From Paraburkholderia ferrariae NBRC 106233 (lineage in GTDB: Bacteria; Pseudomonadota; Gammaproteobacteria; Burkholderiales; Burkholderiaceae), in contig NZ_BAYB01000002.1 of assembly GCF_000685035.1 (NCBI RefSeq), positions 124,001-188,000 of the forward strand: a stretch of DNA of 64,000 bases, written 5' to 3'. Positions 18,125 through 26,526 of this stretch are shown piece after piece (position 1 is the stretch's first letter; each line of letters opens with the position of its first letter). A model generated the notes under the pieces. It worked only from the letters and a program-made list of their open reading frames with translations, was not told the DNA's origin and made no database searches. The translations under genes were made by a program, and so were the position numbers.

Positions 18125-19687
18125 TCACCGCACCGGAGGGGCCGAGGTGGCCGACGTGGCTGAAGCGGAGGCGCCGGCCGACGCTACCGCATCGACTGCG
18201 TGCTCTTTTGTGTCGTCCCACTGCCAGCCGCCGCCGAGGTTCTTGATCAGCGTGACGCTGCTTTCGGTCAGGAGCGCATGCGTATCGGACAGGTTCTGCC
18301 GGGCCGTGAGCAGCGTGAGCTGCTGGTTGAGCAGGTCCTGTTCGCTGGCGGTGCCGATGGTGTACTGCGCGTGCTCGCTGTCGAACAACTGCCGGTTGCG
18401 CTGGTAGATATTCGTGTAGGAGTCCGCTTGCTGCTGGAGGTGATTCCACGACGAGAGACTGTCCTCCACGCTCTGGAACGCGCTCAGCACGGTTTGCCGA
18501 TAGCTTGCGACGTCTTCGTCGTAAGTCGCCCGCGCTTCGTGCACGGCCGCCGTGCGCGCGCCGCCGTCGAAGATCGTCGCCGCGAGATCCGGGCCGAGCG
18601 TCCAGAAGCGGTTGGGCACCGAGAAGAGATTGGCGAGCATGTTGTGCTGGAAGCCGCCTTCGGCCGAAAGGGTCAGCGTGGGGAAGAAGGCCGCTTCGGC
18701 CACGCCGATCTTCGCGTTGGCCGAGGCCGCCGTGCGCTCGGCGCTCACCACGTCGTAGCGGCGTTCGAGCAGTTGCGAGGGCAGCGCGAGCGGCACGGCC
18801 GGCGTGGCGAACGCGTAATGCGGATCGGCTTCGATCGAAAACCCGCCGGGCGGCACGCCGATCAGCACCGCGATCGCGTGTTCGTCCTGCTCGCGCGTGA
18901 TCTGCGTGGTCTGCAGTTCCGCGATCACGAGTTCGAGGTTGTCCTGCGCGTTGAGCACGTCGTCGGCCGAGGAGATGCCTTGCTTGTAGCTTTCGCGCGT
19001 CATGTCCAGGATGCGCGCGTCGATCTGCTGCTGCTGCTTGAGCAGGTCGATGTCCACGTCGGCCTGGCGCAGTTCGAAGTAATCGACGGCAACGCTCGCG
19101 GCAATGGAGAGGCGCTCGCCGGCGAGCTGGGCGTCGCTGGACTGCGCGCTGGCCTTGCTCGATTCGATCTCGCGCCGTATTTGCCCCCACAGGTCGATCT
19201 CCCAGCTTGCCGCCGCGTTCACGCCCACGGAGTTGTTGACGCCCGGCACGGCGGTGCTGGTGGAGTTCGTTGCCGCGGCGGCGGCGCCGCTGCCGTAGCC
19301 CGAGCGCGCGCCCGAGGCGCCCGCCGTGATGGTCGGGAAGAGGCTTGCCGTATTGGCCTCGACGGTGGCGCGCGCAAGCCGGTAGGCCGCTTCGGCCTGG
19401 GCAATCGACTGGTTGGCCTTGAGCGACTGGTCGATCAGGTCGGTGAGCTTGTCGTCGTGATAGTCGAGCCACCAGGTGCTGGACAAGGAGGCCTGCGGAT
19501 TGGCTTCGGCCCGTTGCCAGTCCACCCCTTCCTTGAACGTGGCCGGAATCTGGACCGCGGGTTTCTGGTAGTCCGGCCCGACCGCGCAGCCTGCCGCGAC
19601 GAGCGCCGCCGCGACCATGGAGCCGTATCGCAGGGCGCGCAGACCTGCGCGCTCCGGGGATGACCTTACGCTACCGGATGTGTTCAT
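18125..19687 (-). CDS. RND efflux outer-membrane lipoprotein (NodT/OprM type)
   Basis: Outer-membrane efflux channel of 520 residues. A lipoprotein signal ends in LVAAGC (Cys34), followed by AVGPDYQKP, the usual start of the NodT family. Two duplicated coiled-coil repeats are visible (AEAAYRLARATVEANTASLFPTITAG and ASANAKIGVAEAAFFPTLTLSAEGG, each cited here as landmarks). The last 25 residues are Ala/Ser-rich. It is the first gene of the three-gene operon channel-adaptor-permease, an order less common than adaptor-permease-channel. No TetR or LysR gene adjoins it. Confidence 0.94.
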   Translation of the reverse strand: MNTSGSVRSSPERAGLRALRYGSMVAAALVAAGCAVGPDYQKPAVQIPATFKEGVDWQRAEANPQASLSSTWWLDYHDDKLTDLIDQSLKANQSIAQAEAAYRLARATVEANTASLFPTITAGASGARSGYGSGAAAAATNSTSTAVPGVNNSVGVNAAASWEIDLWGQIRREIESSKASAQSSDAQLAGERLSIAASVAVDYFELRQADVDIDLLKQQQQIDARILDMTRESYKQGISSADDVLNAQDNLELVIAELQTTQITREQDEHAIAVLIGVPPGGFSIEADPHYAFATPAVPLALPSQLLERRYDVVSAERTAASANAKIGVAEAAFFPTLTLSAEGGFQHNMLANLFSVPNRFWTLGPDLAATIFDGGARTAAVHEARATYDEDVASYRQTVLSAFQSVEDSLSSWNHLQQQADSYTNIYQRNRQLFDSEHAQYTIGTASEQDLLNQQLTLLTARQNLSDTHALLTESSVTLIKNLGGGWQWDDTKEHAVDAVASAGASASATSATSAPPVR

Positions 19688-20387
19688 TCACTAACCTGTT
19701 ATAGAGGTGCGGGCTTCGAACGGGGCAGCCTGGGCGACTCCGGGTGGTGCGCCGCCATGGGGCATCGCCACGATTCTGTCGCGGCCGCCCCCGATCGAAG
19801 GAGCCTTGTCCTGCCTTCCCGCCCGCGTGTCATGTCAGGAAAGCAGGACAACGAACTGTTCAGGGTTTTTGCACAAACGGCATCGGAGCCGGGATTTTGT
19901 ACGTATGCCCCGGCAATTGCGCGGCCTCGCCTGTCGTGACTTCCCACTTACCAGGAGGGCGGTGCGCGCATCGACGATGCAGGACGCTCACCTTACTTGT
20001 CCTTACGATCCGGCATGGGGAGCCGTTCGACGTTTGCAGTCAGTTCGGGGCCGATGGGAGCCCATCCTAGCGCTTTTCATATTTGTGCGCAGAATCTGGG
20101 GCGGTCATGCGGGCCGAACCTGGCCGGGGGACGAAAAAGGCGTGAGGCCCCGCCGTTTGCACTGACCGGGCAACAGGCGCGCACTGCATCGCGAAGCCCG
20201 GCTGCCGGCCCGCGAGCGTGGTGCGGGTTGCCGATACCGGTCAACCATGCCAACAATTTCCTTTCATCAACCGGGCCGGTGATTGCGATGCATTGCTCGC
20301 GTCCTGGGGGTGCGACGGAGTCGAAGTATCGCGGCGCCAGGCGTCCGGGTAAAGTAGTGAGGTTATGGTAGTAAGAGCACTAACAGG
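19688..20387. other. 700-bp intergenic region between divergent genes
   Basis: This holds the promoters of the RND operon (minus) and the MmyB-like regulator (plus). I found no convincing coding frame. The start codon at 20388 is directly preceded by AACAGG with no normally spaced ribosome binding site, so that mRNA may be nearly leaderless. No clear operator was seen. Confidence 0.45.
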
Positions 20388-21245
20388 ATGAGCGCCCCTC
20401 TGGCTTCTGAAAACCTGCTTGGCACCTATCTGCGCGAGCGCCGCGCGCGGCTCGATCCCGCCTCCCTGGGCTTTTCCTCCCAGCGCCGCCGCACGCGCGG
20501 CTTGCGGCGCGAGGAAGTGGCGCAGCTCGCCAACATCAGCCCGACCTGGTACACCTGCCTCGAGCAGGGGCGCGGCGGAGCGCCCTCGGCCGACGCGCTC
20601 GACCGGCTTGCGCACGCGCTGATGCTGAGCGAAGTGGAGCGCGAGCATCTCTTCCTGCTGGGGCTCGGCCGGCCGCCGGAGGTGCGCTACCGCAAGCACG
20701 ACGGTGTCGAGCCGCGGCACCAGCGGGTGCTCGATGCGCTCGATCCCGGTCCCGCCATCATCAGGACGGCCACGTGGGACATCGTGGGCTGGAACCGGGC
20801 TTCGACGGCGTTGCTGCTGGGCTTCGGGTCGGTGCTGCATGCGTCGCACAATGTGCTGCGCTTTCTCTTTCTCGACCCGCGCGCCCGCATCATGCATTAC
20901 GACTGGGAGAAGACGGCGCGCTTCACACTGGGCGCATTCAGGATGGACGCCGCGCGGGCCGGGGCGGGGGAGGCGGTGGAGCCGCTCGTCGAAGAGCTTT
21001 GCCGCGAGAGTCCGGAGTTCGAGGCCATGTGGCGGGACAACCTCGTGGAGAGCCCGCGCGGCGAGCCTGTCAAGCGCCTGCGCCATCCGGAACTGGGGCT
21101 CCTTACGCTCGAAATTTCGGTTTTCTCGGTCGATGGCCGCTCCGATCTTCACCTCGTGATTTTCAATCCGGTGACGGCGGACGACGCCGGCAAGGTTCAG
21201 TCGCTCATGGAGCGACATCGAGATTACTTCAGTAATGCTAAGTAA
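20388..21245 (+). CDS. helix-turn-helix regulator, MmyB-like
   Basis: Cytosolic regulator of 285 residues. An XRE-type HTH (about 10-85, with GLRREEVAQLANISPTWYT and LEQGR) is followed by a MmyB-like ligand-binding domain (about 105-275), marked by the WDIVGWNRAS motif and the aromatic-rich LRFLFLDPRAR segment. Members of this family are thought to bind a small hydrophobic ligand and usually control an adjacent dehydrogenase gene; none is adjacent here. Its last 8 bp overlap the end of the convergent dioxygenase gene, so the two transcripts are antisense at their 3' ends. Confidence 0.9.
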   Translation: MSAPLASENLLGTYLRERRARLDPASLGFSSQRRRTRGLRREEVAQLANISPTWYTCLEQGRGGAPSADALDRLAHALMLSEVEREHLFLLGLGRPPEVRYRKHDGVEPRHQRVLDALDPGPAIIRTATWDIVGWNRASTALLLGFGSVLHASHNVLRFLFLDPRARIMHYDWEKTARFTLGAFRMDAARAGAGEAVEPLVEELCRESPEFEAMWRDNLVESPRGEPVKRLRHPELGLLTLEISVFSVDGRSDLHLVIFNPVTADDAGKVQSLMERHRDYFSNAK

Positions 21246-22455
21246 AATCCCGGGTGGTCCTGCGTCGCCAGTCGTAATTCTGCAAGGCGTCGCGAAGCGC
21301 GGTGTCCGCCCAGTCTTCGTCGATTGCCTGGCGCAGGAGGGTTTGCTGGCTTCGCGGCGCGAGTCCGCCTGAGGGCGGATCGCGGTCGAGGTTGGTGGGG
21401 AAGGGATAGCCTTCGGCACACGAGGCGATGACCGCATCGATCTCGCAGGCACTCATCCGGCGAGCGGCATGGCTTGCCTTCAATACGGGGAACACCGCCT
21501 CGCACATGCGCCGCCGGTCCAGCGTCTCCATCGCACGTCCGAACGCGGACGACACCTGCAGCAGATTGGCCATGCGCTGAACGCCCGTGACGGGATGCGT
21601 GCGGTTTGCGCCGGCGGCATGAAACAGCGCGGGATTGAAAAACAGCGCGTCGCCCTTCGCGAGCGGCAATTGCACGCAATGCGCTTCGAAGTACTCGCGA
21701 AACTCCGGCCGGCGCCATGCGAGGTAGCCCTCGGCATAGCGCTGCGAGTACGGCAGGAGCTTGGTCGGGCCGCTTTCCACCGGCATGTCGCTGTGCGCGA
21801 CGGCACCCTGCAGCGTGAGAAACGCCGACATGCGATGCACGTGGGCCGGATAGCGCTGCGCTTCTTCCACGGTCTGGAAGCCCAGGTGGTAGTCGCGGTG
21901 CGCGAGTTGCGCCGCGCCGCCCGGCCTCACGACGTTGACCTGCGAGGTCATCTGCCAGGCGGGCCCGAGCCACGCCTGCGCCGCTGCGGCGAGCATGGGG
22001 TTGGCGAAGTAACGTGCGAAGACTTCGGGTGCCTGCACGCAGAGCTTTTCCTGCGCGTTCCAGATGCGGTCGTTGGCGCCGGCTTGCGCGAAGTGGTCGC
22101 CTGCACCGGCCCCGCTTGCCCGTTCGCTGCGGATGATGGATTCGAACACCGCGGTCGCTTCGTCGATGGGCGTGGTGTCCGTGAATGCCTGCTTGAGCAC
22201 CAGCACGCCCGCGCCGTCGCGCAGCACACGGACCCACTCGCCCTGGAGGGCCGCGCGCTGCTGCCTGGCATCGGCCACCGCGTGCGCCAGTTTTCGGCAG
22301 TCGTACACGGGAATGCTTTCGCAGACGTCGTCCGCAAATGCCAGTGGCGCATTCTCGCGGCGCTCGACCTGCTCCGAAAATGCCTCCAGCGAACATTCGC
22401 GTTCGGCGTACCAGACCTTGCTGCCTTGTCCCCACTGCTCGTCGTTGCGATCCAT
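21238..22455 (-). CDS. phytanoyl-CoA dioxygenase-like (PhyH) protein
   Basis: Predicted non-heme Fe(II)/2-oxoglutarate oxygenase of 405 residues with a jelly-roll core. The facial triad is suggested by HRDYHLG (His and Asp, about 190) and the second His in the FFNPALFHAAGANRT segment (about 285), with a following Arg for 2-oxoglutarate. The start at 22455 has AAGGAG nine bases before it. A longer in-frame start at 22485 has none. It diverges from a LacI-like regulator gene (97 bp between), which probably controls it. The substrate is unknown; halogenase-like and hydroxylase activities both occur in this fold. Confidence 0.82.
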   Translation of the reverse strand: MDRNDEQWGQGSKVWYAERECSLEAFSEQVERRENAPLAFADDVCESIPVYDCRKLAHAVADARQQRAALQGEWVRVLRDGAGVLVLKQAFTDTTPIDEATAVFESIIRSERASGAGAGDHFAQAGANDRIWNAQEKLCVQAPEVFARYFANPMLAAAAQAWLGPAWQMTSQVNVVRPGGAAQLAHRDYHLGFQTVEEAQRYPAHVHRMSAFLTLQGAVAHSDMPVESGPTKLLPYSQRYAEGYLAWRRPEFREYFEAHCVQLPLAKGDALFFNPALFHAAGANRTHPVTGVQRMANLLQVSSAFGRAMETLDRRRMCEAVFPVLKASHAARRMSACEIDAVIASCAEGYPFPTNLDRDPPSGGLAPRSQQTLLRQAIDEDWADTALRDALQNYDWRRRTTRDFT

Positions 22456-22552
22456 CGCGTCTCCTTGCGTTTCTGGATCCAGCATAGCGGCCGAAGTCGG
22501 GATCGGGCTATCATAAAGCCATCAAAAACACATCAAGACCGAGGTGGCGAAC

Positions 22553-23590
22553 GTGGCTCGCCGGTTTCTCGTGAAGGAGATCGCGTTGCAGGCCGGCGTG
22601 GGCCTGGCTACGGTCGATCGCGTGCTCAACGGGCGCGCGCACGTGCGCGAGCACACGCGCAAGCGGGTCGAGCAGGCCATTCGGGAACTCGAGAAGCAGG
22701 AACTGCAACTGGCTACGGCGGGGCGCAAGCTCATTGTCGATGTGGTGGTGGAAGCGCCGTCGAGGTTTGCGGACGAAGTGCGCGAAGCGCTCGAAGCGGA
22801 GTTGCCGGGCCTGCATCCGGCCGTGTTCCGGCCGCGTTTTCTGATGCGCGAGACGATGACGACCGAAGAGGTGGTCGAGACGCTGCACGCGATAGGCCGG
22901 CGCGGCAGCCACGGCATCTTCCTGAAGGCGCGCGACGTGCCCGGGATTGCCGATGCGATCGGCGAACTGCAACGGCGCGGTATTCCGGTGGTGACGATCT
23001 TTACGGATATCTCGTTGTCCGGCCGTCTCGCCTACGCGGGTCTGGACAATCGCGTGGCGGGTGCCACGGCGGCGTGGCTCGTGGGCCAATGGCTCGGAAA
23101 ACGGCGCGGCAGCGTGTTGATTACCCTGAGCGACGAGCGCTTTCGCGGCGAGGAGGAACGCGAGATCGGCTTTCGGCGCGCACTGCGCCAGCGCTTTCCC
23201 CAGCTTGCGTTGATCGATGCGAGTGGCGGGCATGGACTGGACGCGGCCACCGAGGCGCGGGTGCGCAGTGTATTGGCGAAGCATGCCGATATCGCCGCCG
23301 TGTATTCGATGGGCGGCGGCAATCCCGCGATCCTGCGGGCGCTAGGCGGGCGGCGGCACCCGGTGTGCTTCATCGGCCACGATCTGGACCGGGACAACGT
23401 GCGACTGCTGCGCGAAGGGAGGATTCAGGCGGTGCTGCATCACGACTTGCGCCAGGATATGCGTTCGGCCTGCCAGCGTGTGATGAGCTTTCACAAGCTG
23501 CTGCCGGCGGCGGCGGTGTCGCCGTCCTCGTCTGTGGTGGTTGTCACGCCGGAGAATATTCCGGAGCATATTGCCAGCCGTTTTCGCTGA
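22553..23590 (+). CDS. LacI-like transcriptional regulator
   Basis: Regulator of about 345 residues with a LacI-type HTH at the N-terminus (LVKEIALQAGVGLATVDRVLNGR, cited as VKEIALQAG and TVDRVLNGR at about 8-30) and a periplasmic-binding-protein-like sugar/ligand domain (about 62-335, with VVTIFTDI and CFIGHDLD). I set the start at the GTG at 22553, which has GAGGTGG at 22541-22547 at good spacing. A GTG at 22544 in the same frame is an alternative. It diverges from the PhyH-like oxygenase gene and is the natural candidate to repress it. Members of this subgroup often bind sugars or polyols; the effector is unknown. Confidence 0.87.
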   Translation: MARRFLVKEIALQAGVGLATVDRVLNGRAHVREHTRKRVEQAIRELEKQELQLATAGRKLIVDVVVEAPSRFADEVREALEAELPGLHPAVFRPRFLMRETMTTEEVVETLHAIGRRGSHGIFLKARDVPGIADAIGELQRRGIPVVTIFTDISLSGRLAYAGLDNRVAGATAAWLVGQWLGKRRGSVLITLSDERFRGEEEREIGFRRALRQRFPQLALIDASGGHGLDAATEARVRSVLAKHADIAAVYSMGGGNPAILRALGGRRHPVCFIGHDLDRDNVRLLREGRIQAVLHHDLRQDMRSACQRVMSFHKLLPAAAVSPSSSVVVVTPENIPEHIASRFR

Positions 23591-23902
23591 TGGGGGCGCA
23601 TGCCTTGGGTGCTTGTGTGTACAGGGTGTAAGTTATCTTGCCTGGAGCGCGTTCAATAAATTGTTCGGAATACTGATTTATCGGGGAGTGGAGATAGAGG
23701 ATCGAATGAAGCCGGATACGTGTGGACACTGCCATATGGGTGTCTTCTGGACCGGGTATAGTGCGGGCTGGAAAGCCATCTCGAACCTGTATTCCATGCT
23801 TACTCTGACTTACAGCGGCGCCTTGCCGTCCAGCATTGCCCTTGTTTTCTTCCTCCCTCGCTGCCTTAGTCTGTCCGCCACGCCTGCTTTCCGGAGGCAG
23901 GC
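23591..23902. other. 312-bp intergenic region
   Basis: This contains the promoter region of the FAD oxidoreductase and an AT-richer stretch at about 23635-23720. I see no gene or clear hairpin in it. Confidence 0.5.
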
Positions 23903-25030
23903 ATGAGTGAGCGTTTCGATATCGCGGTAGTCGGGGGCGGCATCGTAGGTCTTGCCGTCGCGCTGGCCGCGGCGCGCAAGGGCAAGCGTGTCGCGGTGCT
24001 GGACCGCAGCGCGCGGGCCACCGGCGCTTCGATTCGCAATTTCGGCTTCGTCACGGTGACGGGGCAGGAGGCCGGCGACCACTGGGCTCGCGCCATGCGC
24101 AGCCGGGAGGTCTGGCAGGAAGTCGCTCGGGAAGCCGGTATTGCCGTCCAGCACCGTGGCGTGGTGATTCCCGCGCGGCGCCGCGAGGCTGCCGACGTGC
24201 TGCACGCCTTTCTCTCGACCGACATGGCCGAGGGCTGCAAGCTGATCTCGCGCGACGAGGCTGCTGCCATCGTTCCGGCGTTGCGGCTCGACAAGGTCAC
24301 GGAAATTCTTTATAGCCCGCACGAACTGCGCGTGGAATCGGCCGAGGCGCTGCCGAAGATCGCCGCGTGGCTCGCGCAACGGCACGGCGTGGTGTTTCAC
24401 TGGAACACGGCGGTGCTCGCGGTGGACGGCCACCGCGTCGAAACGAGCCGCGGTCCGGTTCATGCGGATGCCGTGGTCGTTTGCCCCGGCGACGATCTTT
24501 CCACGCTGTTTCCGGAGCGCATTGCCCCTTACGGCTTGCGCATCTGCACGCTGCAGATGCTGCGGCTGGCTGTGCGGGACGCCCGGCCGGCGTTCGGTGC
24601 GGCAGTGATGTCCGACCAGAGCATCGCGCGCTACGAGGGCTTCGCAGCGCTGCCGGAAGCACAGGCGCTGATTCGCAAGCTCGACGTGGAGGAAAGCGAA
24701 TATCGCGCCGCGGGCATTCATCTGATCGCGGTGCAGTCCGCGGACGGATCGCTCGTGGTGGGCGACAGCCACGTGTATGGCGACGCTCAGGCGCCGTTCG
24801 CGCAGGCGCGTTTCGACGAGCTGATCCTCGACGAATTCGACCGTGTGTTCGACTTGCCCGCGCGCGAGGTGGTCAATCGCTGGATCGGCTGCTATGTGTC
24901 GTCGAGCGAGCGGCGGGTGCTCGTTGACCGGCCGGCGGATCACGTTCGCATCGTCATGGTGACGGGCGGCACGGGGGCATCGACGGGTTTTGCGCTTGGC
25001 GAGCAGGTCATTGCCGACCTGGGTATTTAA
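23903..25030 (+). CDS. FAD-dependent oxidoreductase (DadA-like, phosphonate-associated type)
   Basis: Flavoprotein amine oxidase/dehydrogenase of 375 residues. It has the Rossmann FAD motif IAVVGGGIVGLAVALAAARKG (GxGxxG at about 10-15), the segment SIRNFGFVTVTGQ (about 43-55) and a C-terminal GGTGASTGFALG loop. The SIRNFG segment is a hallmark of the subfamily TIGR03364, proposed in phosphonate metabolism. No phosphonate genes are nearby, so the substrate may be another amine or N-methyl compound. It is convergent with the aminohydrolase gene at 25081 and shares the hairpin between them. Confidence 0.85.
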   Translation: MSERFDIAVVGGGIVGLAVALAAARKGKRVAVLDRSARATGASIRNFGFVTVTGQEAGDHWARAMRSREVWQEVAREAGIAVQHRGVVIPARRREAADVLHAFLSTDMAEGCKLISRDEAAAIVPALRLDKVTEILYSPHELRVESAEALPKIAAWLAQRHGVVFHWNTAVLAVDGHRVETSRGPVHADAVVVCPGDDLSTLFPERIAPYGLRICTLQMLRLAVRDARPAFGAAVMSDQSIARYEGFAALPEAQALIRKLDVEESEYRAAGIHLIAVQSADGSLVVGDSHVYGDAQAPFAQARFDELILDEFDRVFDLPAREVVNRWIGCYVSSSERRVLVDRPADHVRIVMVTGGTGASTGFALGEQVIADLGI

Positions 25031-25037
25031 GGCTTCG

Positions 25038-25066
25038 GGCCCACGCGCTGCGAAAGCGCGTGGGCC
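25038..25066. terminator. hairpin between convergent genes
   Basis: A 12-bp perfect stem (GGCCCACGCGCT at 25038-25049 with 25055-25066) has a 5-base loop and lies between the stop codons of the FAD oxidoreductase and the aminohydrolase. No T run follows on either strand, so termination may need Rho. It probably serves both transcripts. Confidence 0.55.
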
Positions 25067-25080
25067 GTGAAGGCAGCGCC

Positions 25081-26466
25081 TCAATCGTCGATAAGCTCTC
25101 TCACGCCGCGCGCCGCATCGCGGCGTAGCGCTTCGAGATCGAGCCCGGGAATCTCGCCGTTCTCCACCACCACGCGCCCATTGACGATGCTGTAGCGCAC
25201 GCGCACCGGTTCCCCTGCCGCAACGGGCGCGACGGCAAGGTCGTGGAAACCCTCGAAGCGCGGTGCATTCACGTCGTAGAGCACGAGATCGGCGGCCTGG
25301 CCCGGCGCGAGCGTGGCCACGGCGTCGAGGCCCAGCACGCGGGCGCCGCCCGCGCTGCCCCAGTGGACGATCTCTTCGATGGTGGTGGCCGAGGCGCCCT
25401 GCGCCGCGCGATGCACGAGCCACGCAAAGTGCGCTTCGTTCGTCATGCTTCCCGATTCGTTCGACGCCACGCCGTCGACAGCGAGCGAAACCGGTACGCC
25501 CGCCGCCGCCATCTGCGGAGCACGGGCGATGCCGCTACCGAGGCGCGCGTTGCTCACGGGGCAGTGAGCGCAGCCGGTGCCCGTATCGGCCAGCATGGCG
25601 ATTTCCACGGGCTCGAGATGGACGAGATGCGCGAACCAGACGTCCGGCCCGAGCCACTCGTGGTCGGCCACGAATTCCACCGGCAACTGCCCATAGCGCT
25701 CGCGGCAGAAGTCGACATAACGTTTGGTCTCCGAAAGATGCGTATGCAGGCGCAGACCCATGCGGCGCGCCGCGCGCGCCACTTCGGGCAGCATGCCGGG
25801 CGGCAGCGAGAAGGTGGGCGTGGTGGGCGCCACCACCACGCGCCGCATCGAAGCAGCGCTGCCGTCGTGATAGCGCGACTTGAGGCGTTCGATGTCGGCT
25901 AGCATCTGGTCCAGCGTTTCCGGTTGCAATGCCGTCTTCGAGAAGCCCGGGTGATCGCCCGCCGCCTGCAACGCACCGCCGCGACAGAGCACGAAGCGCA
26001 TGCCGAACGATTCAGCTTCTTCGAACAGCAGGTCGCCCGTTTCGGTCGAACCGTTTGCGTGGTACAGGTAGTGATGGTCGGCGCAAGTGGTCACGCCGGA
26101 AAGCAGCAGTTCGGCGAGGCCGAGCCGTGCGGCCGTGCGGGCGAGTTCCGGCGTGAAGCGCGCGAGCCGCGGATACGGCACGGCGGCGAGCCACTCCTGC
26201 AGATCGGCATTGATGCCCGAGGGCACCGCCTTGAGCAGGTTCTGGAACAGGTGGTGGTGCGTGTTGACCCAGCCGGGATAGACGACACAATCGCTCGCGT
26301 CAATCACGCGTTCGCCGGGGCGCGGCGCGAGATGGGGGGCGATCGATTCGATCCGGCCGCCCTCGATACGGAGATCGACCTTGCCCAGACGCGCGGCAGG
26401 TTCCGCGCGACCGCTCATGACCGCGGCAGGATTGCGGATCAGGAGCGACGGAGATTGCTTGTTCAC
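25081..26466 (-). CDS. aminohydrolase, 8-oxoguanine/isoxanthopterin deaminase type
   Basis: Metal-dependent amidohydrolase of 461 residues that deaminates an amino-substituted heterocycle. Metal and substrate residues visible: NTHHHLFQNLLK (HxH, about 69-80), HTHLSETK (His pair, about 245) and the strand-8 Asp in SLAVDGVASNES (about 325). The LLSGVTTCADHHYLY segment and this NTHHHLFQ loop are those of the 8-oxoguanine and isoxanthopterin deaminases (known subfamily traits); guanine-deaminase and TrzN/AtzB relatives are more distant. It is the last gene of the operon, 60 bp after an NCS2 permease, which supports a purine or pteridine substrate. Confidence 0.85.
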   Translation of the reverse strand: MNKQSPSLLIRNPAAVMSGRAEPAARLGKVDLRIEGGRIESIAPHLAPRPGERVIDASDCVVYPGWVNTHHHLFQNLLKAVPSGINADLQEWLAAVPYPRLARFTPELARTAARLGLAELLLSGVTTCADHHYLYHANGSTETGDLLFEEAESFGMRFVLCRGGALQAAGDHPGFSKTALQPETLDQMLADIERLKSRYHDGSAASMRRVVVAPTTPTFSLPPGMLPEVARAARRMGLRLHTHLSETKRYVDFCRERYGQLPVEFVADHEWLGPDVWFAHLVHLEPVEIAMLADTGTGCAHCPVSNARLGSGIARAPQMAAAGVPVSLAVDGVASNESGSMTNEAHFAWLVHRAAQGASATTIEEIVHWGSAGGARVLGLDAVATLAPGQAADLVLYDVNAPRFEGFHDLAVAPVAAGEPVRVRYSIVNGRVVVENGEIPGLDLEALRRDAARGVRELIDD

Positions 26467-26526
26467 GTTAGGGATTCCTTATCATGTCTCGTGAGAGGAG
26501 GCTTGCCGACAGGTGCGCAGATGCCT

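Noticed and set aside
25038..25066. Considered as a transposon end or attachment site
   Set aside because: The perfect palindrome has no duplicated flank and lies between two stop codons, so a terminator is the simpler reading.
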